This document shows, piece after piece, positions 1-6,692 of a stretch of 34,805 nucleotides of DNA (the stretch's first letter is position 1; each line of letters begins with the position of its first letter). The stretch is from CAZEFK01 sp964511405 (lineage in GTDB: Bacteria > Pseudomonadota > Alphaproteobacteria > Elsterales > Elsteraceae). The notes beneath the pieces are model-generated. The model made no database searches. It was not told the origin of the DNA and saw only the letters and a program-made list of their open reading frames with translations. The stretch spans positions 1 through 34,805 of the forward strand of contig CAZEFK010000059.1 of NCBI GenBank assembly GCA_964511405.1, in the 5' to 3' direction. The translations under genes were made by a program, and so were the position numbers.

Positions 1-2
1 CG

Positions 3-266
3 GAAGAGGAGGAGCAGGTGGTCACCACATTTGCTCAACGATGGCTCGACGAAGGTAAGGCCGAGGGCAAGGCCGAGGGGCGGGCCGAAGGTAAGGCGGA
101 GATGCTGGCCCGCCTGATCCAGCGCCGGTTCGGTCCGCTAGACCCGGCGATCGCGGCGCGCCTGCGCACTGCGACCGCCCAGCAGCTCGACCTGTGGAGC
201 GAGCGAATCCTCGATGCGTCGGAACTGGACCAGGTCTTCGCGGATCAGCCGAACACGCAGCGCTGA
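3..266 (+). CDS. Rpn/YhgA-type nuclease (DUF4351-like), C-terminal fragment
   Basis: Reading is open from the left edge, so only the last 87 or so codons are present and the true start lies outside. The visible part reads EEEEQ-VVTTFAQRWLDEG, then a GKAEG/GRAEG/GKAE low-complexity run, then a helical tail (LARLIQRRFGPLDPAIAARL). This arrangement is typical of the C-terminus of Rpn family recombination-promoting nucleases, also called putative transposases (PD-(D/E)XK_2 / DUF4351). In complete members the catalytic PD-(D/E)XK core lies upstream and cannot be checked here. The gene ends 47 bp before the convergent monooxygenase stop. The family call rests on the tail only. Confidence 0.6.
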   Translation, partial: EEEEQVVTTFAQRWLDEGKAEGKAEGRAEGKAEMLARLIQRRFGPLDPAIAARLRTATAQQLDLWSERILDASELDQVFADQPNTQR

Positions 267-313
267 CCGCGAGTGGCGATCCCCCGCGCAACCCTATCCG
301 TCCGGGTCAGAGC

Positions 314-1534
314 CTAAGCTGCGACCGGGGTCTGCACATGCTCCGGTCGGACGCCCATGCCGACCGCGCGGGCGGCCAGGCGGCGCAGCCAGGGCGTGCC
401 GGCGATCAGGCGCAGCGGCAGCGCCGGCTTCAGCGGCTGGCGCGCGTTCAGGACCGGCGCGATGATCCGGTTCTGGATCAGGATCTGACCGCCCTGGGTC
501 ACCCGGGTCGGCCAGGCCCGCCGCCGCTGCACCTGCGCGAGGTCGGCATCGCTGACGTGTCCGGCCTTGAGCGGCGCGGCCAGCAGGTTGGCGGCGGCGA
601 CGGCGTCCTGGATAGCCAGGTTGATGCCGACGCCGCCGATCGGCGACATGGCATGGGCGGCATCGCCGATGCACAGCAGGCCGGGGCGGTGCCAGGTGGT
701 CAGGCGGTCGACGGCGACGGTCAGCAGCTTGACCTGGTCCCAGTCGGCGATCGTGTCCAGTCGATCCCGCGCGAACGGCACCAAGTCCCCGATCGCGTCT
801 CGGAAAGCGGGGAGCCCAGCGGCCCGCACCGCCTCGCCAGCGCCCTTGGCGATCACATAGGCGCACTGCCAGTGTTCGCCGCGGTCGAGCTGGATCAGTA
901 TGCGGCCGCCCTCGAAATGGCCGAGGCTGTCGGCGGGGTCGGTGGCGTGGCGGGGCAGCCGGAACCACAGCACGTCCATGGGTGCACCCAGCGTTTCGAC
1001 CGCCAGCCCGGCGGCTTGGCGCACCGTCGAGTGGCGGCCGTCGGCGCCCACCGTCAGCGGCGCCCGAACCTCGATCGGGCCGTCCGGTGTCTCGGCGCGG
1101 ACGCCGGCGACCCGGCCGCCGTCCTCGATCAGGCCGGTGACCTGGGCCTGGCGCAGCAGTCGGAACCCCGGATACCGGGCGGCCTCGCGCGCCAGGAAGT
1201 CCAGGAAGTCCCATTGCGGCATCAGGGCGATGAAGCGGCAGTGGGTCGGCAGATGGGTAAAGTCGGCGACGGTCAGGAGGTCGTGGCCGACCTGGGCGCG
1301 CAGCCGTCCGACTTCCTGATGCGGCAGCTTCAGGAAGTCCTCCAGCAGGCCCAGCTCATGCATCAGCTCCAGGGTCGAGGGGTGGATGGTGTCGCCCCGG
1401 AAGTCGCGCAGGAAATCGGCATGCTTCTCCAGCACCGCGACCTCGATGCCGGCCCGCGCCAGCAGCAGGCCCAGCATCATGCCCGCAGGGCCGCCGCCCG
1501 CGATGCAGCAGGTCACCGACAGCGTTTCGGCCAT
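314..1534 (-). CDS. FAD-dependent aromatic-ring hydroxylase-type monooxygenase
   Basis: A 406-aa class A flavoprotein monooxygenase (UbiH/PHBH type, COG0654). It has the N-terminal dinucleotide-binding motif GGGPAG near residues 13-18, the middle GADGRHSTVR (DG motif, FAD and NADPH contacts) and the C-terminal GDAAHAMSPIGGVGINLAIQD (GD motif binding the FAD ribityl chain). Length and motif order fit an intact enzyme that hydroxylates or epoxidises an aromatic or polyketide-like substrate with NAD(P)H and O2. The substrate is not evident. A good ribosome site (GGGAGG) precedes the ATG. It is divergent from an ArsR-type regulator across 138 bp, where an ACCATGGT palindrome (1605-1612) sits, so local regulation is plausible but unproven. 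Confidence 0.85.
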   Translation of the reverse strand: MAETLSVTCCIAGGGPAGMMLGLLLARAGIEVAVLEKHADFLRDFRGDTIHPSTLELMHELGLLEDFLKLPHQEVGRLRAQVGHDLLTVADFTHLPTHCRFIALMPQWDFLDFLAREAARYPGFRLLRQAQVTGLIEDGGRVAGVRAETPDGPIEVRAPLTVGADGRHSTVRQAAGLAVETLGAPMDVLWFRLPRHATDPADSLGHFEGGRILIQLDRGEHWQCAYVIAKGAGEAVRAAGLPAFRDAIGDLVPFARDRLDTIADWDQVKLLTVAVDRLTTWHRPGLLCIGDAAHAMSPIGGVGINLAIQDAVAAANLLAAPLKAGHVSDADLAQVQRRRAWPTRVTQGGQILIQNRIIAPVLNARQPLKPALPLRLIAGTPWLRRLAARAVGMGVRPEHVQTPVAA

Positions 1535-1672
1535 GACGGTCCTCCCTGGCTTCCGATCCTAGCTCAACGGCGCGCGTCCCGGGTAGGTGCGGTGACGACG
1601 ACCGACCATGGTTCGGCGATGGCCGAAATGTCGCCGATTGCCGGCACGCCGCGCCGGGCCTAGCCTCGGCGC

Positions 1673-2356
1673 ATGATCGCCGGAGCTAATGTCGCCGAGG
1701 TCGCCGCCCTGATGGGGGACCCGGCCCGCGCCAACATCCTGGCCGCCCTGATGGACGGCCGCGCCCTGACCGCGACCGAGCTCGCCTATTTCGCCGGGGT
1801 CTCGCCGCAGACCACCAGCGGCCACCTGGCCAAGCTGGTCGAGGGCCGGCTGCTGGCCGTGGAGGCCCAGGGCCGCCACCGCTATTACCGCCTGGCCAGC
1901 GCGACCGTCGGCCAGGCGGTGGAGTCGTTGATGGAGCTGGCCTCCGAGGGGCCGCCGCGCTACCGGCCGCCGGCCCGCGGCGACGCCGCGATCCGGGCCG
2001 CCCGGACCTGCTACGACCATTTGGCGGGGCGGCTGGGCGTGGCATTGACCGATGCTCTGATCGCGCGCGGCCAGCTCGCCGGCAGCTTCGAGCTGACGCC
2101 CGAGGGCACGGCTTTCCTGGAAGAGCTGGGACTACCGGTCGCGCGGCTGCGGGTCCAGCGCCGGGCGCTGACCCGCCGCTGCCTGGACTGGAGCGAGCGC
2201 CGGCCCCATGTCGGCGGCGCCTTGGGCGCGGCCTTGGCCGAGCGCTGTTTCGAGCTCGGCTGGATCGCGCGGATCCGCGACAGCCGCGCCGTGCAGATCA
2301 CGCCGGCCGGGGTGGCGGCGTTCGATCAGCGCTTCGGGGTACGGCTTGACGCTTGA
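1673..2356 (+). CDS. ArsR-family winged-helix transcriptional regulator
   Basis: A 227-aa protein with an N-terminal ArsR winged helix (about residues 5-90). It opens with a helix reading VAALMGDPARANILAALMDG, then has a recognition helix region ELAYFAGVSPQTTSGHLAKL and the wing GRHRYYRLAS. The ~130-residue C-terminal extension is longer than in minimal metal-sensing ArsR proteins and lacks an obvious CxC metal site, so an organic ligand is more likely. The gene is divergent from the FAD monooxygenase, and its last 31 bases overlap the 3' end of the convergent MFS gene. No strong ribosome site is visible. Regulation of the monooxygenase and/or exporter is inferred from position. Confidence 0.85.
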   Translation: MIAGANVAEVAALMGDPARANILAALMDGRALTATELAYFAGVSPQTTSGHLAKLVEGRLLAVEAQGRHRYYRLASATVGQAVESLMELASEGPPRYRPPARGDAAIRAARTCYDHLAGRLGVALTDALIARGQLAGSFELTPEGTAFLEELGLPVARLRVQRRALTRRCLDWSERRPHVGGALGAALAERCFELGWIARIRDSRAVQITPAGVAAFDQRFGVRLDA

Positions 2357-3716
2357 GCCTCGCGCCCGACCGTGATCCAGGCATAGCCGGCGCCCGCCAG
2401 CTGCACGGCGCCACCGCACAGCATGGCCAGCTGCAGGCCGGCGCCGCCGCCGCGGGCGCTGTACAGCGCGCCCAGCAGGGCCACGCCCACGGTGGCTCCG
2501 GTCATGCGCGCGACGTTGATCAGCGATCCCGCCGTGCCGGAGCGGCCGGCCGAAACAGCGCCGGCCGCCACCCCGAACAGCGGGCCGGTGGCAACGCCCA
2601 TGCCCAGCCCGGTCAGCACCAGCCCGGCCTCGTCGATGGCCAGGCCGGTGCCGCCGGCGGCCAGCGCCAGCAGGCCCAGGCCGATCACGGCGACGCCGCC
2701 GGCGGTGGCGGCGCGGGCGCCGATCCGCTCGGCCAAATGCCCCGACCAGGGCGACACGGCCACGAACATCAGGGCCATGGGCATCAACGCCAGGCCGGCG
2801 CCCAGCGGACCCATCGCGCCGGTGCCCTGCCAGGTCAGCGGCAGCAGGAACAGCACGCCATACATGCCGAAGGTCATGGCGGCGGTGGCCGCGATGGCGC
2901 CGCGGAAGGCCGGCGCGCGGAACAGCGCCAACGGCACCAGCGCCGCCTCGCCCAACCGATGCTCGACACTGACGAACAGGCGCAAGGCGACCAGGGCCAG
3001 CGCCAGAGCGCCGGCGGCGAGCCGAGCGTGCTCCGCCTCGATCGCGGCCAGTGTCGCCGCGCCCAACGCGACCGCTCCAGCCACTTGGGCGCCGGCATCG
3101 AAGCGGCGCCGGCCCGGATCGCGGCTCTCCTCGAAGGCCGGCAGCGCCAGCACGAAGGCGGCGATGCCCAGCGGCACCACCAGCCCGAAAATGCTGCGCC
3201 AGCCCAGCCAGCGGATCAGCACCCCGCCTAGGGTCCCAGGGCCAGGCCGTTGCAGCTGGCCCAAACCCCGAGCGCCCGGCCCCGCTCGCCGCCGTCGGGC
3301 CAGGCGACGCGGATGATCGCCAGCGATGCCGGCAGCAGCAGCGCCGCGCCGACCCCGGCGAGCGCCCGCCCGGCGATCAGCAGGCCGGCATCGGGCGCCA
3401 CCGCGCACAGCACCGAGGCCAGGGTGAAGACCGCCGCACCGGCCATGAAGGCCCGGCGTCGGCCGTACAGATCGGCGAGCAGGCCGCCGGTCAGCAGCAG
3501 CACGGCATAGACCAGGTTGTAGGCGTCGATCACCCATTGCAGCACCGCGACCCCGACGTGGAACGTGGCGCCGATCGGCTGGACCGCGAGATTGACGACC
3601 GAGCTGTCGACCTGGGCCAGCAGCACCGCCAGGCACAGCGTCGCCAGGGTCAGCCGGCGATCGGGGCCGGCGCGACCCGCGGCCGGCGGCCGGGCGAGGG
3701 CAGGGGATCCATCCAT
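2326..3716 (-). pseudogene. MFS drug-efflux transporter (DHA2-like), frameshifted
   Basis: The two halves of one major facilitator protein lie in different frames. The N-terminal part (3716 to ~3228) has the first membrane segment AVLLAQVDSSVVNLAVQ, the DHA2-type WVIDAYNLVYAVLL and MFS motif A LADLYGRRR. It runs to CNGLALGP and stops at TAG near 3230. The rest (TLGGVLIRWLGW onward) continues in another frame to 2326. The expected family reading is LGP-T-LGG. On the coding strand GGACCCTAGGC could derive from GGACCCACCCTAGGC by loss of 4 bases in a CCCACCC repeat. Start and ribosome site (AAGGAGG, 5 bp before ATG) are intact. This may be a recent pseudogene, phase variation or a sequencing error. 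The first ~120 codons and the promoter are duplicated at 6.2-6.6 kb. Confidence 0.8.
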
Positions 3717-3799
3717 GGCAGCCTCCTTCGGCAGATGACGGAGGTCCTAACGATCCCCTGCTGACAGCGTTTGGTCAGGAGCGGCCCGGCGGTGGCCAT
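3358..3799 (-). repeat. Direct repeat copy 1 (MFS promoter and 5' coding region)
   Basis: This stretch covers the first ~120 codons of the MFS gene plus about 80 bp upstream. A similar stretch in the same orientation lies at about 6170-6610. Shared upstream blocks include GGAGGTCCTAACGATCCC and GGAGCG-CCCGGCGG. By eye about 100 of 120 encoded residues match. Upstream similarity fades after the CCAT at 3799 (6610 in the other copy). The limits are approximate. Confidence 0.8.
3757..3780. promoter_or_regulatory. Possible operator in MFS promoter
   Basis: Within the MFS upstream region the inverted repeat CTGAC-N8-GTCAG is visible. In the second repeat copy the equivalent site reads GACC-GTT-GGTC near 6577-6590, so dyad symmetry is kept although spacing changed. 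This suggests a repressor site (MarR/TetR-like), but no regulator is assigned and the boundaries are approximate. Confidence 0.35.
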
Positions 3800-3885
3800 C
3801 CGCTCGATCCGGTCGTTCCTGGATCACCAGCTCGACAGCGCGTCGCACAACGGTGCGCCCTGCCTCAGCTTTGATCCTGGCCAAG

Positions 3886-3907
3886 TGCGAATTTCCTTGC
3901 ATTCGCA
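3886..3907. promoter_or_regulatory. Perfect dyad TGCGAAT-N8-ATTCGCA
   Basis: Two perfect 7-base arms are separated by TTCCTTGC. It could be an operator or an RNA stem. It lies between the MFS promoter and the terminator-like hairpins. No regulator is assigned. Confidence 0.45.
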
Positions 3908-3967
3908 GCGATCTTGGGGCATAGGTACACGTAATTGATGGTGCGAAATCCGCCACCGTCGTCAAAG

Positions 3968-3998
3968 GCCCGCCCGGATCATCCGAGGCGGGCTTTTT
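3968..3998 (+). terminator. Rho-independent terminator-like hairpin 1
   Basis: A GCCCGCC/GGCGGGC stem extended by CGGA/TCCG around a 3-base loop is followed directly by TTTTT. This is the classic intrinsic-terminator shape for the plus strand, yet no plus-strand gene lies upstream. It may end an unrecognised small RNA or insulate the toxin from read-through. Confidence 0.75.
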
Positions 3999-4023
3999 GT
4001 TGCCGCGCCGAGGCGCCGGCAAC
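3999..4023 (+). other. Strong GC hairpin between the two terminators
   Basis: GTTGCCG and CGGCAAC form the outer arms, with an inner CGCC/GGCG around a short loop. It directly follows the T run of terminator 1 and has no T run of its own. Confidence 0.5.
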
Positions 4024-4051
4024 CGCCCCCATAGCCCGCCGACATCCGTAA

Positions 4052-4080
4052 GCCCGCCCTTGAGGCGGGCTTTTGCTTTT
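4052..4080 (+). terminator. Rho-independent terminator-like hairpin 2
   Basis: The same GCCCGCC/GGCGGGC stem as hairpin 1 is repeated with a 5-base loop (CTTGA) and followed by TTTTGCTTTT. It sits 80 bp before the toxin start. The reuse of the same stem suggests local duplication. Confidence 0.75.
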
Positions 4081-4160
4081 CGGGCCGCGGCAGGGGCCAC
4101 CGTCCGCTGCGCCAGCGCGCGGACTGAACAGTCAATCCCTGTATTGGCAAGGAAATGCCC

Positions 4161-5540
4161 ATGACGCGCAAGTTATTGCCGTTCCCGGGCGCCGAGTCCG
4201 TGCTGGATCCGCTCACTCTCGAATCGGAAATGCGCATCGCGGCGCTGCGCGCCGCGGATCGGGCCGCGGCTGCCGCTGCGCAAGGCCCGGCGCCACAGCC
4301 GACGGAGAGCTGGGACCCGGTCGCTGACAGGCTGGCGCTCGATACCGATCCGCCGCGGCCGCGGTCGCCGCTGTCGGCCATCACCGTCGGCAGCTTCGTG
4401 GCCTCGATCCGCCAGGCCGCCCAGCAGCTGCGCCAGGTCCCCAGTGTCGCCGCGCAAGCGCGCGCCGCCGACACTCTGCCGGCACTGATCAGTCCGGCCG
4501 AAGCCCGGCTGCTGCTGCTCTTGGGCGGCAGCGGCCGGATCGATCGCTATGGCTTCAGGCACTTCGATAATCCGGCGCTGACGCCCGATCCGACGGCCTT
4601 CGGTCCGCCGACCCTCTATCCGCCGCTCGACCCGAACGATCAGGCGCTGAACTGGCCGGGCCCATCCGTGCCGCCGTGGTCAGGACCGACGGCGAGCTTC
4701 CCCGCCATCCAGCCCGTCAGCAATCCCGCGGCGCCGCCCGCCGGATCGGGCGGATCCCAGGACGCGCAGGCGAACCCAGGCACCACCGATCTGGCGGCGC
4801 TGGCATCGCAGCCAGTAGTCCAGCTGCCCGCTGACGGCAGCGGGGGCGGGCTGCTGGATCAGCTACTTGGCATCGGCTCGGCCGAGGCCCAGGGGATCGG
4901 CTCGGGACGGGGACGTGGCGTCATACGCGTCGGACCCGGCGGCAACGAGCTGACGCCGATCGACGAAATCAACCTGGACAGCTACAACGCCGGGCTGAGG
5001 GAGCTGCGGTCGATCGAGCCCAACAACCGGCAGCTGTCCGGGTCGATCTCTCCGCCGAACTGGGTTCCTAACCGCAACGATGTCGAAGCCATCTGGGGCG
5101 AGGTGGCCGCGGCAAAGATCCGGGCCCAATGTCGCCCCTATGAGGACCTGACCGAGGAGCTTGCGGGTACCGAGTGGCAGGCGCATCATCTCAACCCAAA
5201 TGCCGCATACGGCTCAGTGATCCCGAGGCCAGCTGGAGTCGCTGTCCCTCTGCGAGGAAATGCATTCACCGATATTGGCGCGCCACACTACGAGGCCCAC
5301 CGATCGCTCGAAGAGTTCTGGAGTCCATTTCGGCCTGGTGGGATTCGTGAATATAAATTTCCGACGAACGCGGAACTTGGAGACGCGGTCAGGCAGTCGT
5401 TGATCGACGCTGGTCATACGTCTGATCTGGCGGCGAGACTTTCGCAACGAGCCGCTGATCAGAGAGCAGCCTATGGGCTCGCCCCGCAGGATCCGGTGCC
5501 ACGTGTTCCGGGCAGAATGGGACAAGCAAAGGATCAGTAG
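4161..5540 (+). CDS. Polymorphic toxin-like protein with C-terminal AHH/HNH nuclease domain
   Basis: A 459-aa protein without signal peptide. The N-terminal ~170 residues are Ala/Arg/Leu-rich and helical and were not recognised. Residues ~170-235 are a Pro/Gly/Ser-rich linker. The C-terminal third carries WQAHHLNP (His342, His343) and, 33 residues on, GAPHYEAHRSLEEFW (His376, His380). This is the signature spacing of AHH-type HNH-fold nucleases found as toxin tips of polymorphic toxins. The start at 4161 is preferred because AAGGAA lies 6 bp ahead; an ATG at 4155 abuts that site. The stop TAG is followed at once by the ATG of a small AT-richer gene, the usual immunity position. GC drops toward the 3' end, as if the toxin tip were newly acquired. 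Nuclease activity, delivery route and target are inferred. Confidence 0.75.
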   Translation: MTRKLLPFPGAESVLDPLTLESEMRIAALRAADRAAAAAAQGPAPQPTESWDPVADRLALDTDPPRPRSPLSAITVGSFVASIRQAAQQLRQVPSVAAQARAADTLPALISPAEARLLLLLGGSGRIDRYGFRHFDNPALTPDPTAFGPPTLYPPLDPNDQALNWPGPSVPPWSGPTASFPAIQPVSNPAAPPAGSGGSQDAQANPGTTDLAALASQPVVQLPADGSGGGLLDQLLGIGSAEAQGIGSGRGRGVIRVGPGGNELTPIDEINLDSYNAGLRELRSIEPNNRQLSGSISPPNWVPNRNDVEAIWGEVAAAKIRAQCRPYEDLTEELAGTEWQAHHLNPNAAYGSVIPRPAGVAVPLRGNAFTDIGAPHYEAHRSLEEFWSPFRPGGIREYKFPTNAELGDAVRQSLIDAGHTSDLAARLSQRAADQRAAYGLAPQDPVPRVPGRMGQAKDQ

Positions 5541-6020
5541 ATGCATCCGAGAACAGTAGCCACCATAGAAGACCTGATGCAAGCCGATTGGTTTTGCAAT
5601 GTCGGCGTTCATGACACGACCGACGCGATCGTGTTGTCTTCGTGGAAAGAGGCAGTCGAGAGTTGTTCCTCGCTGGAGTGGGAAAATTTGTGTCTAGAGG
5701 CTGCCAATCAATATAGAATGAGATTGCGCGAGAGAGATCCTCATCGTTGGAGGGAATGGAATGCAGTTGTTGATCGCGTCAGGCCCGTGGCAGATGAAAT
5801 CTCAACCAATAAGACGAGAAAGGTAATACAAGAAAACAGATTGCCGAAACGTTTTCTTGACATGGTCAGATGGGACATTACCGGCCTCTTAATGGAGTCT
5901 GAATACGCAGACGTTTACCCGCCAGGATTCTATGCTTCGCAAGCGTACTGGTACGTTGCCGGTCATTTTCCGTGCGGCTGGCGCGGCCAGTTTCCAAACG
6001 GGATACTTGTGGTCTATTAG
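5541..6020 (+). CDS. Probable immunity protein for the adjacent nuclease toxin
   Basis: A 159-aa acidic cytosolic protein with no signal peptide or membrane segment. It starts on the base after the toxin stop (TAG-ATG), so translation is probably coupled. It has a Trp-rich body and a conserved-looking end, AYWYVAGHFPCGWRGQFPNG. I do not recognise a named immunity family with certainty. The assignment comes from position, size and base composition. Base use is unlike its neighbours: in 5701-5760 only 28 of 60 bases are G or C, while flanking genes are far richer. Such AT-rich immunity genes in GC-rich genomes usually point to horizontal transfer. It could instead be an unrelated accessory gene. 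Confidence 0.65.
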   Translation: MHPRTVATIEDLMQADWFCNVGVHDTTDAIVLSSWKEAVESCSSLEWENLCLEAANQYRMRLRERDPHRWREWNAVVDRVRPVADEISTNKTRKVIQENRLPKRFLDMVRWDITGLLMESEYADVYPPGFYASQAYWYVAGHFPCGWRGQFPNGILVVY

Positions 6021-6169
6021 CGTGATCCGAATGGAGCTCGTCTCGAGCGATGCGGCCGGTTCGCCCGGGTAATCCACAGGGCCACTCTCACGATGCTGCG
6101 GCTGGTCGGCGACTCCGAAGTCGATTCGGTCAACCCTCGGAAGTTCCCGGTCGACTTTTTCAAATAACT

Positions 6170-6528
6170 GGCCAGGGCGCGGCCGGCGATCAGGATGCCC
6201 ACGTCGGCGCCGCGGCGCACAGCACCGATGCCGCCGTGAACAATGCGGCACCGGCCATGAACATCCGCCGCCGGCCATACAGGTCGGCAAGCAGGCCGCC
6301 GCTCAGCAGCAGCACCGCATACACGAGGTTGTAGGCGTCGATCACCCATTGCAGGGCGGCGACGTCGGCCCGGAAGGCGGCGCCGATCAGCTGCACGGCC
6401 AGGTTCACGACCGAGCTGTCGACCTGGGCCAGCAGCACCGCCAGGCACAGGGTGGCCAGGGTCAGCCGTCGGCCGGTCGCGGCATGGCCGCGGGCGGCCG
6501 CCTGCGCCAAGGCTGGGGATCCGTCCAT
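6170..6528 (-). pseudogene. Truncated MFS transporter remnant
   Basis: The reading matches the N-terminus of the MFS exporter at 3716-3228: QVDSSVVNLAVQ, WVIDAYNLVYAVLLL and LADLYGRRR are shared. After ~108 codons (LCAAAP) a one-base loss shifts the frame to an early TGA at 6190. The adjacent frame then resumes with DVGILIAGRALA until homology stops near 6170. No ribosome site like that of the full copy precedes the ATG. It is therefore a dead fragment of about a quarter of the transporter. It lies downstream of the immunity gene on the opposite strand. Confidence 0.85.
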
Positions 6529-6610
6529 GGGGAACGTCCATCGCAGCGGACGATGGAGGTCCTAACGATCCCTTGCTGACCGTTGGTCGGAGCGACCCGG
6601 CGGCGACCAT
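6170..6610 (-). repeat. Direct repeat copy 2 (MFS promoter and 5' coding remnant)
   Basis: Second copy of the MFS upstream region and first ~120 codons, in the same orientation as the copy at about 3358-3799. Matching ends abruptly after the codons for LIAGRALA near 6170. Together the two copies bracket the toxin-immunity pair. Confidence 0.8.
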
Positions 6611-6692
6611 GCCCTCGGCCAGGTCTGCGTGTGGCCGTGGGCGGACCGGCAGAAATCCGCCCGAGCCGATCTGCCGCCCGGGTATAAAGCAT

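Larger units (their letters stand above)
3717..4154. other. Non-coding strip between MFS gene and toxin gene
   Basis: No convincing gene is present in these ~440 bp. From left to right it holds the duplicated MFS promoter, a TGCGAAT-N8-ATTCGCA dyad, a short stem GATGGTG/CACCGTC near 3938, three tandem strong hairpins, two of them followed by T runs, and a GACTG-AA-CAGTC dyad at 4122-4133 just ahead of the toxin gene. A small plus-strand RNA ending at the terminators is possible. A promoter for it could not be pinned down. Confidence 0.6.

Noticed and set aside
194..1663. 489-codon open frame on the plus strand opposite the FAD monooxygenase
   Set aside because: GC-rich antisense shadow. It has Arg/Gly/Asp/Gln low-complexity composition and no motifs, while the minus strand carries a complete enzyme.
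3228..3245. Programmed -1 frameshift as explanation for the split MFS gene
   Set aside because: No canonical slippery heptamer or downstream stem is evident, and MFS exporters are not known to use frameshifting. A short deletion is simpler.
3930..3965. tRNA-like T-arm (TGGTG/CGCCA with 7-base loop) before the first terminator
   Set aside because: The loop does not match the T-loop consensus and no acceptor, D or anticodon arms are found.
3891..4156. 10-base inverted match ATTTCCTTGC / GCAAGGAAAT flanking the hairpin strip
   Set aside because: Could mark element ends, but a 10-base match over this distance is not far from chance and the second copy is the toxin's ribosome site.
6021..6167. 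In-frame 48-codon continuation after the immunity stop (ending NPRKFPVDFFK)
   Set aside because: It shares the frame of the immunity gene but has no start or ribosome site, and the immunity reading ends naturally. It could be a gene remnant, but I could not recognise it.
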